Shown: positions 44,663 through 53,954, counted from the first letter of the stretch. The stretch: DNA of 64,000 bases from Hyphomicrobiales bacterium (GCA_900466875.1 UBNQ01000013.1:121096-185095), one strand, 5' to 3'. Numbers and translations: made by a program. Notes: generated by a model from the letters alone, not told the origin.

Positions 44663-45187
44663 ATGCTGATCATTCTTGCCGGCTTGCCCGGTTCCGGAAA
44701 GACCACCCTTGCAAAAGCACTGTCGCGCCGGCTGGGCGCGGTTCATGTGCGCGTCGATACAATCGAACAGAACATCCGTAACACGGGTCTCGAGCCCGGT
44801 CCTGCAGGATACATGGTCGCATACGGCATGGCCGAGGATAATCTCGCGCTCGGACATATCGTCGTCGCGGACTCGGTCAACAGCCTGACGATCACCCGCA
44901 GGGCGTGGCGCGCGGCCGCGGAGCGACAGGGCGTGCCGGCGGCTGAGATTTGGGTCAGATGTATGGACAAGGACGAGCATCGCCGGCGTGTCGAGACGCG
45001 CGTGACCGATGTTCCTGGTCTGGTGAAACCCGGCTGGGCCTCGACGGAAGCGCGTATCTTCGAAGACTGGGAAACCAAGCCGCTGATCGTCGACACGGCC
45101 GGCCGGTCACCCGACGAGATCGTTGTCGATCTGATCTCTGCCTTGCGGCTGGAAGAGGATTACGACACGTCCCCGGAAGACCAATGA
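44663..45187 (+). CDS. Small P-loop kinase-like ATPase
   Basis: Cytoplasmic protein of 174 residues with Walker A GLPGSGKTTLAKALSRRLG at the extreme N-terminus and an AAA_33/zeta-like kinase layout (VRVDTIEQNIR, then the lid with RRRVETRV). Substrate unknown; members include small-molecule kinases. It stands 66 bases after the Mla operon and could be co-transcribed, with its own terminator downstream. ATG at 44663 has AAGG at good spacing; GTG at 44657 would be too close. Confidence 0.8.
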   Translation: MLIILAGLPGSGKTTLAKALSRRLGAVHVRVDTIEQNIRNTGLEPGPAGYMVAYGMAEDNLALGHIVVADSVNSLTITRRAWRAAAERQGVPAAEIWVRCMDKDEHRRRVETRVTDVPGLVKPGWASTEARIFEDWETKPLIVDTAGRSPDEIVVDLISALRLEEDYDTSPEDQ

Positions 45188-45205
45188 TCTGTCTCTGTTG
45201 ACTGC

Positions 45206-45240
45206 AAAAAAAGGCTGCCCGGAAAGGCGGCCTTTTTGTT
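45206..45240. terminator. Bidirectional terminator between the kinase gene and gpr
   Basis: Stem AAAAAGGCTGCC / GGCGGCCTTTTT (one G-T pair) with a six-base loop, poly-A on the left and poly-T on the right. It serves the rightward kinase gene and probably also the leftward gpr gene. Confidence 0.85.
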
Positions 45241-45263
45241 TTATCCGTGTGTGGCTCTGCAGC

Positions 45264-48200
45264 TCAGCCGAAGCGGCCGGCTGCGTGGGCGAGCATCGTA
45301 TAGACCTTGCCGGTGTCCGAGGTCAGGTAGCTCTGGGTCACGGTGCGGTCACGGTCGGTGCGGGCAACGTCCGCCAGCAGCTTTTCGAAGTCCGAGATAT
45401 AGCGGTCGACGGCGGTGCGGAATTCCGGCTCGCGATCATACTTGCGCTTGATATCGTCGAATGTCTGCTGGCCCTTCAGTGTGTAGAGCCGGCGGGTGAA
45501 GACATCGCGCTCGCCGCGCTGGTAACGACGCCACAGGTCGACGGAGGCGTCATGGTCGATGGCGCGGGCGATATCGACCGAAAGCGAGTTCAGCGATTCC
45601 ACCATGTGGCGCGGGTTGCGGTTGTCGCCATTGGCGGTCCGAGGTGCCTGGGCCGGTTCTGCCGGGCGGGCAGCAGGTGCGCGGGCAGGAGCCTGACCTG
45701 CGGTCTCGTCGCGAGATGCACCGCGCAGGAGATCGCTGATCCAGCCGCCCTGGCCGGCCGGAGCCGTCGTTTCGGCAGGACGTGCCGTTGGCGCAGCAGC
45801 GGCGGGCGCCGACTTGCCGGAGGCGGGCAGGCTGCCGCGCAGCATGCCGGCTGCATAGGCGTCGGTACGCGCTTGCGCCGGGGCAGGAGCGGGAGCCGGG
45901 GCCGGCTGTTGAGCGATCTGCTGCGGGCGGATCGGCGCGGTCGGGCCGCTCTGCGTCAGCGATACCTTGGCCGGGCCGGCTTCGGCGACTTCCAACTGCT
46001 GCGACGAACGGCCGACGAGCTGGGAGATCTCTTGCAGTGCCTTGATCTGTTCGGAAACGGCGCGGCGCATGGCGGCGGCGCTTTCCTTAGCTTCTTCCGG
46101 CAGGTCGAAGGCACCGCGCTTCAACTCGGTACGGGTGGCATCGAGTTCCTGGCGGATATCCTGTGCCGAGCGGCGGATTTCGTCGGTCGCACCGGAGAAG
46201 CGGCCGACCGCTTCCTCGACGGACTGGCGTAGCGTTTCGCGCAGGTGCTTGGCGGCCGTATCTGAACGCTGCGAAGCCTCGCCCATCAGGCGTTCGACAT
46301 CGGTCAGCGAACCGGAAATGTTACCGCGCATCTGCTCGGCCAGTTCACGGGCACGCTTCTCTGCATCCGAAAGGGTCGCCTCGATCGTACGGTTGGCCTC
46401 GTCGCCGGCGTCTAGCAGTGCGGCGCGCATGACCTGTGCGGTTGTTTCTGCGCGCTGCTGGGTCTCGCCGAGGCGACGCCCGATATCGACGAAGGACGCA
46501 TGCAGGCCTTCACGCAGCTTGTCGCCGACATTGGCGGTGCGCTCTTCCGCACGCTCGAAGGCGCCGTCCACGAGAGCCGTTAGGTTCCGCAGCGTTGCCT
46601 CGATTTCGTCGGAGCGCTTGACCAGGCCGACGGACAGGCTGCGCAGTGCATCCTGGCGTTCGTCCAGCGTGCTGACGAGGTTCGACTGGGCCGCGTTGAG
46701 AAGTTCGGATGCCTGGGCGAGAACCTTCGAATGATCCTCGAACCGTCCGACGATACCGCCCACCTGGCTGAGCGTCTGGCCGGAAATATTGACCAGACGG
46801 TCGATATTGTTTTCCAGAAGACGTGTGGAGCCGGCAACCAGATCAGCAGCCGAACCTGCCGAATGGGCAAAGCGCGATGCAGTCTGGTCGAGCTTCTGGT
46901 CGGTTGCCGCCAGTTGCTCAGCTGCACTTTCGACGAGGGTGGCGATATTGACGTTGCTGCTCGAAAGCCGCTCGATGATACCGTCGACATTGGCAAGCAG
47001 GCTCTGCTCGGCACCGCGAACCATGTGGGCTGCGGCTTCCGTGCGCTGGTTAAGCGCGGCAAGCGTTTCGTTGGTACGGGCCGCAATGGCGTCGACCAGG
47101 GCTGCATTTTCCTCGCGGATACGGGCGCTGGTTTCCTTGGCAGCCGATGCAAGACGTTCGGCGCTCTGCTGCGAGGAAGAGGTCAACCACTCGGCACTCT
47201 GCTGCGTGGCGGCGGTCATGCGTTCCGCGCTCTGCTGCGAAGCGGAAGTCAGGCGCTCGGCGCCCTGCTGGGCTGCAGCTTCCATGAGTTCGGCGGCGGT
47301 CCGGCCGGTCTCGATATAGGCCTCGACCATCGGCTTGGCCTTCTCGTCGAGCAGTCGCGACAGTTCCTCGGAACGGCTGGACAGCATCGAGTTGAGATCG
47401 CGCGAGCGGGTGTCGAGTGCGGTGCGGATGGCGTCGCCACGGGCGGCCAGCGCACGGTCGACGGCATCGAGTGCCACATCGAGTTCGCTTGCTGCATCCG
47501 AAAGAGTGGAACGGATCGACTGGCCACGGCTGTCGAGCGCCTGTTCGGCATTGCCGAGAGCGGTGGAAATCGCCTCGACCTGCTGCTTCACCAGCTTGTC
47601 GGCTTCCGCCACCTTGTTGACGATCGCGCTGCCGGCTTCCGAGAATGCCTGGGCTACGGTTGCAGCCTGGCCGGCGAGTCGGCTCTGCGTCTCGGAAATG
47701 CGGCCGACGATCTCGTTGGAGCGATCTTCGATCGAGCGGGTGAACTCTTCGTTGCGGCTGCTGAGTTCCTGGGTGAACTCGGAACCTGCGCGTGACAGCG
47801 TTTCCGCCGAACGGCTGGCTTCGTCGTTCATGCCCTGGCCGGCTTCGACCACGGCTTCGCGAAGCGAGGAGGCGAGACCGACGGCCTTGCCCTCGATCGT
47901 CTTGGCAACGCTTTCGAGACCGAAGGACAACGCCCGGTCCATGGTGCCGAAACGTTCCTCGATATGGGCCGTGCGGCCGTCGAGCGTTTCTGCGATGCGG
48001 GCAGCGGCGTCGGCGCTGGTCTGTTCGAGAGCGTTGGTCCGCTCGTCGATGGTGCGGGTAATGCGTTCGGCAGCTTCGCCGGTGGCGCGTTCGATTTCGA
48101 TCCCGCGGCTGTTGACGGCGTCGGAAACCCGATCGGCGGCCGCATTGGAGATACGCTCCAGCTCGGCCGTGCGGGCGCCGAGTGCATCCGCCAGGCTGCT

Positions 48201-51200
48201 GCCGGCGGTGTCGACGATTGCACTGACGCTCAGCACTTCGTTGCGGATACGGTCTTCCAACCCGCCGAAGGTGACTTCGATGCGGCTTCCGGCGCTGTCG
48301 AGTGCCGTCGAGACGCCACCGACCGTCTGTTCGACGCGCGAGGTGAAGGAGTCCGTGGACTGGCTGATTTCGCGGGCCGCATCGCTGATCTGGCCGGCGA
48401 TCGCGCCGACATTATCACGCAGGCGCGTATCCAGCGTTTCGCCGGCATTGTCGATCGTTGCGCGCAGGGCTTCCTGCTGGGTTTCGAGCGACATTTCCAG
48501 CATCCCGGCGCTGGTGGCGATCGTGGTGCCGATCACGGTAGCCTGATCCATCATCAGGGTGTCGATCTGGTCGCGAGCGTCCGTCAGGGTGCCGGCGATC
48601 GTGGCAGCACGTTGGTCGAGCGTGCTGCGCAGGCGGTCGTGGCCGGCATCGAGCGTTTCCGACATTTCGCGGCTCGCCTGTCCCAGCACATCCGCGATGC
48701 GCAGATGTGCCGAACCGACGGCATCGGTGAGTTGGTCACCGCTGGTGGCAAGCGTATCGCCGATCTGGCGGGCGGCAGTGCCGAGCGTTCCGGCAATCCG
48801 CTCATGGCCGGCATCGAGCGTTTCCGACATTTCGCGGCTCGCCTGTCCCAGCACATCCGCCATGCGCACATGGGCCGAGCCGACGGCATCGGTGAGTTGG
48901 TCACCGCTGGTGGCAAGCGTATCGCCGATCTGGCGGGTGGCAGTGCCGAGTGTTCCGGAAATGCGTTCATGGCCGGCATCGATCGACGAGGCCATCTGCT
49001 CGTGGGCCGTACCGAGAGAAGCGGTGATCTGCGCATGCGCCGCGCTCAGCGAAGACGCCATCTGCTCATGCGTTGCGCCAAGCTGCTCATTGGCGGCGGT
49101 CAGCGACGTATCCATGCGCTGCAGCCCGTCGCCCATCGTCGTTTCGAAGCGCTCGGTACCTTCCGTCAGTGCGGTCTCGATCCGTCCGGCGGCGCCGCCG
49201 ACGGTCTGTTCGAGGCGATCGCTGCCGCTCTGGAGCAGGCTGGCAAGCTCGGATGTACGGCTCTCCAGCGAAATGTCGAGGTTGAGCTGGTTGTCGGCAA
49301 AGGCTTCGCGAATGGCCTCTGCGCGCTTTGCAAAGGCTTCTTCCAGTCGGGAATCCGCATCGGCAACGCTGGTGACGACGTTGGCCGTATGGTCGGTGAG
49401 CGCCGTGGTAAGGCGGTCTTCATGCAGCGACAGCGAGGTGGCGATTTCCATCGACTTGTCGTCGAGGATTTCCGACAGGCGATCGCGGTTGGAGGCAAGC
49501 GTCGTGTCGAGGGCCGTCGCGCGCTTGTCCATCTCGTCGGTCAGGCGCAGTTCGCTTTCCGAAAGCGCGCGCGTGATCGCTTCGCTCTTCTGGTCGAGAA
49601 TGGAAGCCAGGCGATCCGGCGTTTCCGCCATCAGCGACTGCAGGGCGCCGGCCTTTTCGTCGACGGCTCCGGCAAAGCGCTCGTGGCTTTCCGTGACGGA
49701 CGTGATGATGTCCGAGGTGCGGCTCGAAATGCTGTCTTCGAAACGCTTCTGGCTGTCGGCGAGGCTGGCGGAAATCTCGCCGCCGCGCGCTGCCATAATC
49801 ATGTCGATCTTGTTGTGTGCGTCGCCGAAGGCGCCGCTGATTTCGCTGCTGCGTGCGGCAAGCGCGTCGGAGAATTCCTTCGAACGGCTTTCCAGCATGG
49901 AGTCGAGCACTTCCTGGCCCGTGCCCAGCGTCGTTGCGAGTGCGAACTGCTGGTCGGTCAGTGCATTGCCGATCCGCTCGATGCTCGACGAAAGGATGCC
50001 GTCGATCGCTTCGTGGCCGCCGGCGACGGTCTCGTTGATGCGCGCAAGACTGTCCATCAGCTTGCTGTCGAGGCTGCCGGCGCGCTGGTCGAAGGCGGTA
50101 GTGAACTGCGACAGGCCTTCGTCGAACGACGTGCTGAGATGGCCGATCGTCGTGTGCAGGCGCTCCTCGAAGAAGCCGGTGCGCAGATCGAGATCCATCA
50201 CCGCGTCGTCGGCTGCCGATTGCAGGCTCTGGCGGAAGGAACTGCTCTTGTCGTCAAGCGAACGGTTGAGCGCGGTCAGCACACCGTCGAGCGAACCGGT
50301 AAGCGTTTTTTCGCTGTTCGACAGGCCCTCGGTGATTTCCCTTGTGCGGGCGATCAGGGTTTCGTTCAGCTGGCGCGTACGATCGGCAAGCGCGGCGTTG
50401 AGCTTTTCGGTGTTGGCATCGAGGGTGGATGCGCGGGTTTCGAAGGAAGACAGGATTGCCTCGCCCTTGTCGGACAAGGTCGAGCCCAGCATTTCCATCC
50501 GGATGTCGAACTCCGTCGACAGGGCAATGCCGGATGTCGTCAGCGTATCGATCAGGTTTTCCGTCTTGGTCGAAAGCAGCGAAGCCAGTGCTTCACCGGC
50601 GGCGTCCGACTTTTCCATCAGGGCCGCGGCGCGGGTGTCGATCATCGAGGCGAAGGCCTCGCCGGATGTGGCGAGACGGATCGAGATTTCTTCCGTTGCG
50701 AGCGCCAGCTCTTCCTTGAGCTGGTCATGGGCGCCGACCATGGATGACCGGATGCGCTCGGCGTGATTGACGATCGCTTCACGTTCGGAGCCAAGCTCCT
50801 GAACGAGGCCTCGGACGCGCATCTCGTTGTCGCTATAGCTGCGCTCCAGCGCATTGACTTCCGAATGGACGAGCACTTCCAGCTCGGCGGCACGGGCAAT
50901 CGTGCGCTCGATGCCTTCGTTCATCGCCGAGACTTCGCGGCGCACGGCCTGGCCGACGCTCATGATGCGTTCGGATGCAATGGTTTCCGGTTCCGAAAGC
51001 CGCAGCGCGACCTCGGCCATGGAGCGGGCGGCGTTCCTCAGATCCTGCGCGCGGGCCATCATGATGGCGAAGGCGAAGAAGAGCAGGATCGGGACCAGGA
51101 TGCCGACGGCAAGCGCGACGAGACCCGGCGCGGCGAGAACGCCGGCAACCGAGGTGATCTCCCAGAGCGCGCCGCCATAGATCAACTGGCCGAGGCCGAC

Positions 51201-51575
51201 ACCGGCGACTGCCCACAGAATGGAAATGATCGACGCGTTGCGGATTGCGCCGCGCACCGAGCCGCCATCCAGCGCGCGCATGATCGACGCCGTGTTGCGG
51301 CGGCCGGCATCATTGGCCGGCTCGAAGGCCGGCTGACGCGGCGCCGGGTCCGCGGAAGCCTGGCGCGGCGCTTCTGCAGTCGCCTCGCGGCGGGATGGCG
51401 ATGCCGGTTGAGACGGGGCAGGGCGGGATCGTGGCTTGTCAGACACTCTGGCCTCCGGAGCGGACGACGGGGACTTGTCGCGGGGCGGTTCATCGTTGAA
51501 ATCGATCTTCAAGGCATCTTCCAATGCCTGGAATGCCGTATCATCGATCGATTCATTGGTCGTGTTCTTCGCCAT
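45264..51575 (-). CDS. gpr: Growth Pole Ring-like giant coiled-coil protein (GPR / RgsE)
   Basis: Protein of 2103 residues. Residues 1-105 are polar and Pro-rich. Two hydrophobic helices follow (about 115-135 and 142-173; VALAVGILVPILLFFAFAIM). Residues about 180-1850 are almost unbroken apolipoprotein/tropomyosin-like helix with degenerate repeats of the LEDRASEI / FDERLSE kind and few prolines or cysteines. An Ala/Pro linker at about 1880-1985 leads to a conserved C-terminal globular part of about 120 residues (SVDLWRRYQRGERDVFTRRL). Size and layout match Agrobacterium GPR (about 2115 residues), which forms a ring at the growing pole and is essential for polar growth, and Sinorhizobium RgsE. 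I chose ATG at 51575; the frame is open 38 codons upstream without support. Older annotations call it kinesin-like, which is unsupported. Divergent from the hpt gene. Confidence 0.9.
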   Translation of the reverse strand: MAKNTTNESIDDTAFQALEDALKIDFNDEPPRDKSPSSAPEARVSDKPRSRPAPSQPASPSRREATAEAPRQASADPAPRQPAFEPANDAGRRNTASIMRALDGGSVRGAIRNASIISILWAVAGVGLGQLIYGGALWEITSVAGVLAAPGLVALAVGILVPILLFFAFAIMMARAQDLRNAARSMAEVALRLSEPETIASERIMSVGQAVRREVSAMNEGIERTIARAAELEVLVHSEVNALERSYSDNEMRVRGLVQELGSEREAIVNHAERIRSSMVGAHDQLKEELALATEEISIRLATSGEAFASMIDTRAAALMEKSDAAGEALASLLSTKTENLIDTLTTSGIALSTEFDIRMEMLGSTLSDKGEAILSSFETRASTLDANTEKLNAALADRTRQLNETLIARTREITEGLSNSEKTLTGSLDGVLTALNRSLDDKSSSFRQSLQSAADDAVMDLDLRTGFFEERLHTTIGHLSTSFDEGLSQFTTAFDQRAGSLDSKLMDSLARINETVAGGHEAIDGILSSSIERIGNALTDQQFALATTLGTGQEVLDSMLESRSKEFSDALAARSSEISGAFGDAHNKIDMIMAARGGEISASLADSQKRFEDSISSRTSDIITSVTESHERFAGAVDEKAGALQSLMAETPDRLASILDQKSEAITRALSESELRLTDEMDKRATALDTTLASNRDRLSEILDDKSMEIATSLSLHEDRLTTALTDHTANVVTSVADADSRLEEAFAKRAEAIREAFADNQLNLDISLESRTSELASLLQSGSDRLEQTVGGAAGRIETALTEGTERFETTMGDGLQRMDTSLTAANEQLGATHEQMASSLSAAHAQITASLGTAHEQMASSIDAGHERISGTLGTATRQIGDTLATSGDQLTDAVGSAHVRMADVLGQASREMSETLDAGHERIAGTLGTAARQIGDTLATSGDQLTDAVGSAHLRIADVLGQASREMSETLDAGHDRLRSTLDQRAATIAGTLTDARDQIDTLMMDQATVIGTTIATSAGMLEMSLETQQEALRATIDNAGETLDTRLRDNVGAIAGQISDAAREISQSTDSFTSRVEQTVGGVSTALDSAGSRIEVTFGGLEDRIRNEVLSVSAIVDTAGSSLADALGARTAELERISNAAADRVSDAVNSRGIEIERATGEAAERITRTIDERTNALEQTSADAAARIAETLDGRTAHIEERFGTMDRALSFGLESVAKTIEGKAVGLASSLREAVVEAGQGMNDEASRSAETLSRAGSEFTQELSSRNEEFTRSIEDRSNEIVGRISETQSRLAGQAATVAQAFSEAGSAIVNKVAEADKLVKQQVEAISTALGNAEQALDSRGQSIRSTLSDAASELDVALDAVDRALAARGDAIRTALDTRSRDLNSMLSSRSEELSRLLDEKAKPMVEAYIETGRTAAELMEAAAQQGAERLTSASQQSAERMTAATQQSAEWLTSSSQQSAERLASAAKETSARIREENAALVDAIAARTNETLAALNQRTEAAAHMVRGAEQSLLANVDGIIERLSSSNVNIATLVESAAEQLAATDQKLDQTASRFAHSAGSAADLVAGSTRLLENNIDRLVNISGQTLSQVGGIVGRFEDHSKVLAQASELLNAAQSNLVSTLDERQDALRSLSVGLVKRSDEIEATLRNLTALVDGAFERAEERTANVGDKLREGLHASFVDIGRRLGETQQRAETTAQVMRAALLDAGDEANRTIEATLSDAEKRARELAEQMRGNISGSLTDVERLMGEASQRSDTAAKHLRETLRQSVEEAVGRFSGATDEIRRSAQDIRQELDATRTELKRGAFDLPEEAKESAAAMRRAVSEQIKALQEISQLVGRSSQQLEVAEAGPAKVSLTQSGPTAPIRPQQIAQQPAPAPAPAPAQARTDAYAAGMLRGSLPASGKSAPAAAAPTARPAETTAPAGQGGWISDLLRGASRDETAGQAPARAPAARPAEPAQAPRTANGDNRNPRHMVESLNSLSVDIARAIDHDASVDLWRRYQRGERDVFTRRLYTLKGQQTFDDIKRKYDREPEFRTAVDRYISDFEKLLADVARTDRDRTVTQSYLTSDTGKVYTMLAHAAGRFG
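48641..48970 (-). repeat. Tandem 165-bp duplication inside gpr
   Basis: Two adjacent 165-bp units (period checked at 48641, 48806 and 48971) are almost identical in DNA. They encode two 55-residue copies at about residues 868-978, both containing RQIGDTLATSGDQLTDAVGS and DVLGQASREMSETL, with differences at only a few positions. Being a multiple of three, the duplication keeps the frame; low divergence implies it is recent. Confidence 0.9.
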
Positions 51576-52032
51576 GCGGTTACGCCTCGTTACATACTCG
51601 CCCGGCATTCCACTCGACTTGCTGCCGCCTGCAGATCGGTGAGCGGAATACTCATGCCGGAGATCGCCAGCCCTAGAGCGTCGGATCACCTATTACAATT
51701 TCATTCGACGGTCGTTCTTTCAAATGGATGATAATGAAAGCTTACCGACCGTCCCACATCGGTCACCGCAATGTTCCAGTGACCCGTTGAACCGTATTGT
51801 AGTGGCACAATCGACGTTTTCGCACAAACGAAACGCGTCATCGTGGTACCGGCATGTTGATCTTGTTAACAGAATTTAAACCGTACCAAAGGGTGAAACC
51901 CCTGCAATCACGCCACTTTAACGCAAATTAACCATTTGCGAAGATTTGCGCCGCGTTTGTGCCGAAATTTAACGGGACAGCTATGGCTCCGAAGGACAAT
52001 TCGGAGTTGAGATCATCAAGAAGCAAGGAACC
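51576..52032. promoter_or_regulatory. Divergent control region of gpr and hpt with CtrA-like sites
   Basis: 457 bp without a supported ORF. It contains TTAA-N6-TTAA at 51866-51879 and again at 51918-51931, the second extending to TTAACCAT (51928-51935). CtrA's consensus is TTAA-N7-TTAA, with half-sites like TTAACCAT, so the match is imperfect but doubled. Both lie 100-170 bases before hpt and about 290-360 bases before gpr. Confidence 0.45.
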
Positions 52033-52410
52033 ATGCAAATGGCAAGTGCGGCCCATATCGCTTTCGAAGCTCCTGACAATCACAAGGCAGCCTGCCTGTC
52101 GAAGGATCGTCCGATCGATCTTGTTCATCTGGCAAGGCAGACGATGGGCGACAAGGCGCTGGAAGCCGAAATCCTGCAGATGTTCTCCCGACAGGCGCGC
52201 CTGCTCGTGCAGGAAATCGCAATCGCCGAGACGGCTGGCGTCACAGGGCTTGCACACCGGCTGAAGGGATCGGCCAATGCCATCGGTGCCTTCAAGGTGT
52301 CCGCCGCCGCCGGACGGCTGGAGGCGGAACCTGGCGATGCCGCTGCGATGGCCGCGCTTCACTCCACAATCGTGGAAGCCGAAAATTTCATCACCGGCCT
52401 GTGCCGCTGA
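52033..52410 (+). CDS. Stand-alone histidine phosphotransfer (Hpt) protein
   Basis: Cytoplasmic protein of 125 residues consisting almost only of an Hpt four-helix domain. The phospho-acceptor is His75 in AHRLKGSANAIGA, the standard HxxKG(S/A) motif. The upstream helix carries LARQTMGDKALEAEILQMF. ATG at 52033 follows AAGGA closely; a second ATG two codons later has better spacing. It is divergent from gpr and followed by a hairpin. Its kinase partner is unknown; it is not ChpT, which has a degenerate histidine-kinase fold and is larger. Phosphorelay role is inferred from the domain. Confidence 0.88.
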   Translation: MQMASAAHIAFEAPDNHKAACLSKDRPIDLVHLARQTMGDKALEAEILQMFSRQARLLVQEIAIAETAGVTGLAHRLKGSANAIGAFKVSAAAGRLEAEPGDAAAMAALHSTIVEAENFITGLCR

Positions 52411-52430
52411 CCCCGCCGTTTTGCCGTTCG

Positions 52431-52454
52431 GACGCCGGCAGCAAAGCCGGCGTC
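52431..52454 (+). terminator. Hairpin after the hpt gene
   Basis: Perfect nine-base stem GACGCCGGC / GCCGGCGTC with a six-base loop, 21 bases past the stop, without a strong T-run. It may end hpt transcription. Confidence 0.5.
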
Positions 52455-52549
52455 GTTCGCGTGATTGACTGAGCCGGCGGTTTGGTGGCAGAGACGGGGT
52501 TTACCCAAGCCTCCCAAGGGCTGTGCCCCTAAAACCGGATTTTCCCAAT

Positions 52550-52870
52550 ATGACGAAATTGACCATCGTAGCCTTCGACGGCACACGCTTCGAACTCGAC
52601 GTGGATAACGGTTCGACGGTGATGGAGAATGCCGTACGCAATTCGGTCCCCGGCATCGATGCGGAATGCGGCGGCGCCTGTGCCTGTGCCACCTGTCATG
52701 TCTATGTCGACGAGGAGTGGACCGAAAAGGTCGGCCCGCCGGCACCGATGGAAGAGGACATGCTGGACTTCGCCTTCGATGTGCGTCCGACCTCACGTCT
52801 CTCCTGTCAGATCAAGATGAAGGCCGATTTCGATGGCCTCGTCGTCAACATCCCCGAGCGCCAGGCCTGA
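52550..52870 (+). CDS. Adrenodoxin-type 2Fe-2S ferredoxin
   Basis: Electron carrier of 106 residues. The cluster cysteines are in CGGACACATC plus a distal one (RLSCQIKM), giving the C-x5-C-x2-C-xn-C pattern of adrenodoxin-like ferredoxins (FdxB / Fdx-IV group). Other family parts: [20 protein letters not shown] and [13 protein letters not shown] chose ATG at 52550; the upstream in-frame ATG at 52523 has no family match. Partners may be cytochromes P450, Fe-S assembly or heme A synthesis; none is adjacent. Confidence 0.92.
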   Translation: MTKLTIVAFDGTRFELDVDNGSTVMENAVRNSVPGIDAECGGACACATCHVYVDEEWTEKVGPPAPMEEDMLDFAFDVRPTSRLSCQIKMKADFDGLVVNIPERQA

Positions 52871-53227
52871 TCAGAGGCGTCACCATGTCAAAAAATAGCC
52901 TCGCTCCTTCGATGGTGAGCGAGGCAAGGTGGGCGCACAGCCGGCAGGCGAGGGAGGTAACACCTGCGGCTAGGTTACGCGCCAGGGGAACGCAGGAGAC
53001 AGAAACTCAACCAAGGGAATGCGTAAAGGAGCGGTTTGTTCGGTCTGGGCCGATGAAAGCTTGCGGCACTCACAATAAAGCCGGCTTTCGCTATTCTGTA
53101 TAGGTAATCTGTATCTAATATATAGGCGATAGTCCCGCACCGGACCATCGCAACAAATCACCCGTTATTCACAGGTATCGGCGCAAGCCTCGCGCAAGCT
53201 TCGACTGCGGCGACGGGCTGTTGCCGC
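52871..53227. other. Intergenic region with hairpin and a doubtful small ORF
   Basis: 357 bp between the ferredoxin gene and the DUF922 gene. At 52898-52925 a perfect stem GCCTCGCT / AGCGAGGC can form. An ORF of 72 codons starts at ATG 52885 behind GAGG and ends at 53103, but its sequence (Arg/Thr/Ala-rich, no domain) is not convincing. Around 53095-53135 it is AT-rich (GTATAGG, ATCTAATATATAGG) and could hold a promoter or a small RNA. I cannot name anything firmly. Confidence 0.4.
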
Positions 53228-53848
53228 TTATTGCTGGCGCTGATCGATGCGGTATTGAAGCAGCCGCGTCATGCGGGCGTCGAAATTCTTGGCTTCGACC
53301 TGGTCGAAGCGCGCTTGCTGCCTGTCGTGCTCGGCAAGCACGCGCCGCGTCGTTTCCGTCACGATGGCCTCGACGTCGTCACACGTTTTGCGCGCGGGCA
53401 GGGCAAGCAGCTCCTGCTCCAGCATGCGGGCGTAATTGCGGGCGATCTCCGCATGCCGCTCTTCATGCCGCTTGATATCTGACGACAGCGTGCCCCAGAT
53501 GAAGCGCAGGTCCTTCTCGGCCTTGCCGCCATTGCTCCAGCGCGGCAGGATGATGTGGGTCCGCAGGGTCACCTTGGCGCCGCCGACGGAGCAGCGTCCG
53601 CCGCGCTCCACATAGGTCACCTCTCCGCCGAACTTGATCTCGGTCGCGCCGGGATGTCGGTGTCCGCTGGTCTTGGTGACCGGGCCATGGCGTTCCAGTT
53701 CCTTGTCGAGGTCCTCGGCGGTACGGCCGCCGATGCGGAAATAGGAATAGGATTTTGAGATGACAGGTTCCGCCTGCGCCGGGATCGAGATCAGGCAGAG
53801 TAGGAAGGCTGCACCGAAAACCCGGTGGACTCTGCGCATCAAAAACAT
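53228..53848 (-). CDS. Secreted DUF922 putative zinc protease
   Basis: Exported protein of 206 residues. After a signal peptide (VFGAAFLLCLISIPAQA) comes the DUF922 domain with RIGGRTAEDLDKELERHGP, two cysteines, and the metalloprotease-like motif HEERH (HxxxH/HExxH type: IKRHEERHAEIARNYA). Zinc-dependent hydrolysis is predicted from HEERH but unproven. I chose ATG at 53848 (MFLMRRV), which puts the signal peptide at the N-terminus; an in-frame ATG at 53890 has no ribosome site. Divergent from folP. Confidence 0.85.
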   Translation of the reverse strand: MFLMRRVHRVFGAAFLLCLISIPAQAEPVISKSYSYFRIGGRTAEDLDKELERHGPVTKTSGHRHPGATEIKFGGEVTYVERGGRCSVGGAKVTLRTHIILPRWSNGGKAEKDLRFIWGTLSSDIKRHEERHAEIARNYARMLEQELLALPARKTCDDVEAIVTETTRRVLAEHDRQQARFDQVEAKNFDARMTRLLQYRIDQRQQ

Positions 53849-53954
53849 TCTCAGGCCTGGTACGTTGAAGTTGAAACGAGCTTGGGGCATAGGCTGCGCA
53901 AGTGCAACATGAAGGCATGAAAATTTGCGTTACTTTCAAAAAGATGGATCGCCT

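Noticed and set aside
44663..45187. Zeta-type toxin
   Set aside because: P-loop and size fit broadly, but no antitoxin gene is adjacent and zeta active-site motifs are not clear; kept as a generic kinase.
47964..50747. 927-codon plus-strand open frame opposite gpr
   Set aside because: It mirrors the real gene; its Arg/Gly/Ala-rich translation has no domain and reflects the GC bias of the antisense frame. The same holds for 48559-50766 and 50763-51731.
45264..51575. Kinesin-like label for the giant protein
   Set aside because: No motor domain or Walker A is present; the similarity is only coiled coil.
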